From: Prorocentrum cordatum
Taxonomy: Eukaryota; Sar; Dinophyceae; Prorocentrales; Prorocentraceae
Length of the DNA stretch: 64,000 nucleotides
Direction of reading: 5' to 3'
Assembly: GCA_963575745.1 (NCBI GenBank)
Contig: CAUYUJ010020527.1
Location: 1 to 64,000 of the forward strand
The notes beneath the pieces were generated by a model, which saw nothing but the letters and a program-made list of their open reading frames with translations, made no database searches and had not been told where the DNA came from. The translations under genes and the position numbers were made by a program. Below, piece by piece: positions 61,850 to 64,000 of the stretch. Position 1 is the first letter of the stretch. Each line of letters starts with the position of its first letter.

Positions 61850-61915
61850 ACGAGACCAGCATTGGCAGAGCACTGCCCTGACTACGTCAGGCCCCGGGGC
61901 GAACGACCAAGGAAA
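61850..61915 (+). repeat. tRNA-derived remnant
   Basis: CATTGGCAGAGCACTGCCCT resembles the 3' half of a tRNA D arm, followed by a CCTGA/TCAGG stem (CCTGACTACGTCAGG) and GGGGCGAACGACC in the B-box position. The loop sizes are wrong for a functional tRNA. Confidence 0.35.
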
Positions 61916-62447
61916 TACGCTTGCAGAACGCGCGGGTCCTCACCGCCACCCCCCGCCACACCCAACAACCATCCACCTCCGATAAATTACTAAAGGGCTT
62001 CGCGGAGCCAAACGGGGCAAAATAAATCACGAACGGTGAAAACATCATCCGGATGGGGAAAGGCATAGACAATATCGGCGCGGTCGATAGGCGCGACCGA
62101 ACCGACAACTGCACGAGAACGAGGGCGGCGTCCATACCGCATTTTTCCCAGCCCATCAACGGTGCCCTCGGCGCGGGGCCGACCCTTGCATCCATGCTTC
62201 AAATATACTACGCTGCCCAGGCTACAGCGACCGCATCGGTCGCGGTGAAATAAATCACACAGTCTGCGAAGACCATGGCCACCCCCAAGCTGGACCAGCA
62301 ACTTGCACAACTGAACCCACCGATACGGGGGTCTCAGAAATGCTCATGCTGAGCCCCTTCCCGAGCACCCGAGAGGAGCACAAAAGGGATAAAGGATATA
62401 GAAGGGTCAGAGTCAGCCTGCCACGCGTCCTTGAGCAGCTTGAAGAT
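61916..62447. other. Likely 3' flank or untranslated part of the LINE
   Basis: No coding motif. Two similar blocks near 62010 and 62240 share AAATAAATCAC. The LINE would be transcribed leftward into this region, but no clear 3' end, poly(A) or target duplication is visible. Confidence 0.35.
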
Positions 62448-62927
62448 CTAAGCCACACAGTGCCCAATCCACTGTGCGTCATGAGTGGCAAGCACAGTCG
62501 CACGGGAGACCCTAACCAGCATCACCTGGTCTGTATAATGGAGGCACGCACCTAGCTTAGCCAGGCGGTCGGCCTCGCGATTTCCTTCATAATGTTCACC
62601 AGCGAGGGCGCGATTATGGAAGCGTATCTTAGCATGGCGAATTACATGATATCCTACGTCAAACGCCACACCGTGGACCTCACGCCACAGAAAGCAATGG
62701 CCAGCCCATCCGTGGGTAGTGGCCTCGAAACCTGGCTGCCACTTGCCAATCAAATAGTATACATCAGTGACGTACTCATATTCAAGGCTGGGAGAAGCAT
62801 GCGAAAGGTAAAAAAAGAAAGTTTCCAACTCCGTACCTGGGACATCCTGGACCACGCATGGGCACACCCCATAGGCCGATGAATTTAGCCTAGGTCCAGA
62901 AAGGGAACGCACGCCCCAGCCCGCCAA
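62448..62927 (-). pseudogene. LINE RNase H domain remnant
   Basis: This minus-strand frame encodes an RNase H-like domain of a non-LTR retrotransposon. Visible elements are AGWGVRSLSG at the start, GTELETFFFYLSHA (the position of the catalytic Glu), YEYVTDVYYLIGKWQPG (TD with the second Asp), WREVHG, and EGNREADRLAKLGACLHY near the end, the typical C-terminal GNxxAD signature. Upstream in frame the expected first DGS motif reads approximately CGPSPLALLAGWG, so the first catalytic Asp seems lost. RNase H in LINEs removes RNA from the cDNA hybrid. The frame matches that of 63234-63686, but stops lie between them, so this copy is dead. Confidence 0.7.
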
Positions 62928-63233
62928 TAAGGCAAGCGGTGATGGCCCACAAATACCTATAGGCGGGCGAAGAGAAGAAGGCCTTCACGGGCGACCGCCC
63001 GCACAAGATCAAGAAAGGGAGGCGACTGGAAGCGGGGGCAACGTGGGTCGGGAACCAAGGCAGAGGTCAACAGGGTTGTCCCTACACTGTTCCCCACAAG
63101 GCTTAAAGAGAGACCATCACATGCATAGAAGGCGTGGAAGATCGGATTTACAAGGATCAGACCACACAGGGGGCACTGGCGCTTAAACTATAAACCCCCT
63201 GACAAGAAGGCATGCAAGGCACAATGCTGGAAT
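62928..63233 (-). pseudogene. LINE linker between post-RT region and RNase H, broken
   Basis: This lies between two LINE segments that share a phase, yet the phase is interrupted by stops. No intact motif (for example a CCHC knuckle) is visible. I place it in the element by position only. Confidence 0.35.
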
Positions 63234-63686
63234 TCACCCCACTCTGGGACGTTTCTGCCCAGCAAAGCCCCGATGTGGCCCAGGAAGGGGGGGGGGGGGG
63301 GGGGGTCCAGCAAGATGGCGATGCAGCGGGTGTCTGTCAGACGCCTGCCGCCAGGCCCAGACGCGGGCTGCCCGACTCACTAAGGCAGCAATATCACGAG
63401 GGGAAGTAGACGTCATATATAAACTGATCCCCATGGCGGCCTGCCAGACTGTCGGGGATCCGAAGGACCATCCAATCCTGAGCAAGGTAGCCGCCAAAAT
63501 AACATCAGGGCCCTGGAGGGAAGCCCACGGCGCCTGATGGGCGACTGCTTTGGTGGCATCCTGCAGGACGCGATCAATAAAACCCCGCGGTAGTAGGGGC
63601 ACCCACCGAAACACAGCCCAGAGATGAACTACTTCGGCGCGAGCATCTAAGGCTGGGCCCGCCACTCCTAGTAAGGCTGAATCCAC
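63234..63686 (-). pseudogene. LINE region downstream of reverse transcriptase
   Basis: About 150 residues: MDSALLGVAGPALDARAEVV, HLWAVFRWVPLLP, GPDVILAATLLRIGWSFGSP and ISLYMTSTSPRDIAALVSRA. In dinoflagellate LINE proteins, as I know them, a region with GPxxxxxLxLxRIGW and xLxxTSPxxxxxLxxxA lies between the RT and RNase H domains; the order and spacing fit. The tail becomes Pro-rich across a G run on the plus strand (63285-63305), probably an expansion. The frame is shifted by -1 from the preceding segment. Confidence 0.65.
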
Positions 63687-64000
63687 GGAGGCGGGTCGGC
63701 GCTTGCCTGTTTCAAGACCGACGTGGTATACGTTTCGGATATGGTTACCTGGTGAGTACTTAGACCCACGACCTCAGCGCCGAAAATAACCGTCGGACGA
63801 AGGTTCGCATTGATGATGCCCTGGACCTGAGCCCCTGCACGCCGTAATCTAACAAGACGGCGAGCCGCCTGCATTGCCTTCTGAATCCTAGACTTCAGAA
63901 CAAGACGAGGGCGACGGCCACGACGAAACTGAACGTCGATACCTAAGTTCCTGCAAGAGAAACGCACGGCACCACCAAGCCGAAGAGTCTCAGCTGCGTT
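63668..64000 (-). pseudogene. LINE reverse-transcriptase C-terminal region, cut by window edge
   Basis: The frame is open to the window end, so the reverse transcriptase itself would lie at higher coordinates. Residues read LRLGGAVRFSCRNLGIDVQF, RRGRRPRLVLKSRIQKAMQA, ARRLVRLRRAGAQVQGIINA and NLRPTVIFGAEVVGLSTHQV. The series RNLGxDxxxGRxxR, RLxRLxxAG and PxxxFGAEVxGLS is typical of the segment just after the RT domain in dinoflagellate LINEs. The frame stops at 63668 and homology continues in another phase. Element orientation is minus. Confidence 0.72.

Overview
This window looks like a GC-rich, repeat-dominated nuclear genome scaffold from a microbial eukaryote, most plausibly a dinoflagellate. 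The reasons are: no compact operon-like coding; very long CCT/GGA, CAT and CT tracts; dense short inverted-repeat elements; a degenerate CCAAGATGGCC-type repeat present throughout; a decayed Helitron-like helicase gene and a LINE RT/RNase H remnant of kinds I associate with dinoflagellate genomes; and a run of exactly 100 N at 40859-40958, which is an assembly gap. No species marker, rRNA or complete tRNA gene is visible, so the assignment is inference.

Layout. 1-5 kb: a ~112-bp tandem repeat, an inverted-repeat-flanked CCT tract and dispersed repeats. About 5.0-9.0 kb (minus strand): a frameshifted Helitron-like gene. 9-20 kb: microsatellites, tRNA-like SINE candidates, several MITE-like families and a helically phased palindrome array at 18.0 kb. 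19.5-22 kb: a 0.9-kb CT tract followed by eleven units of a 152-bp satellite. 22-32 kb: MITE-like elements, microsatellites and degenerate CCAAGATGG arrays with a ~420-bp higher-order unit. 32.7-34.3 kb: a 116-120-bp satellite carrying two copies of an inserted MITE with a recognisable target duplication. 34-45 kb: more MITE-like elements, triplet tracts and the gap.

The main protein-coding island is 46.3-55.2 kb, minus strand. It holds two tandem paralogues of a protein family I do not recognise (copy A 55248-51247; copy B 49584-46275). Both share a CxxC-rich central region, a conserved C-terminal domain and a duplicated ~0.5-kb leader repeat. Copy A has one frameshift, one in-frame TGA where copy B has Trp, and a later frame change. 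Copy B lacks the first ~300 residues and has two frame changes. They are probably decaying or intron-interrupted members of a multicopy family.

55.8-60 kb is again CCT/CAT tracts and a GGGCTATA minisatellite. 61.3-61.8 kb is a tandem duplication. From 62.4 kb to the window end there is a 5'-truncated, frame-disrupted LINE (post-RT region to RNase H) on the minus strand. The only recognisable functions are transposition-related. Most long open frames elsewhere arise from stop-free triplet or tandem repeats.
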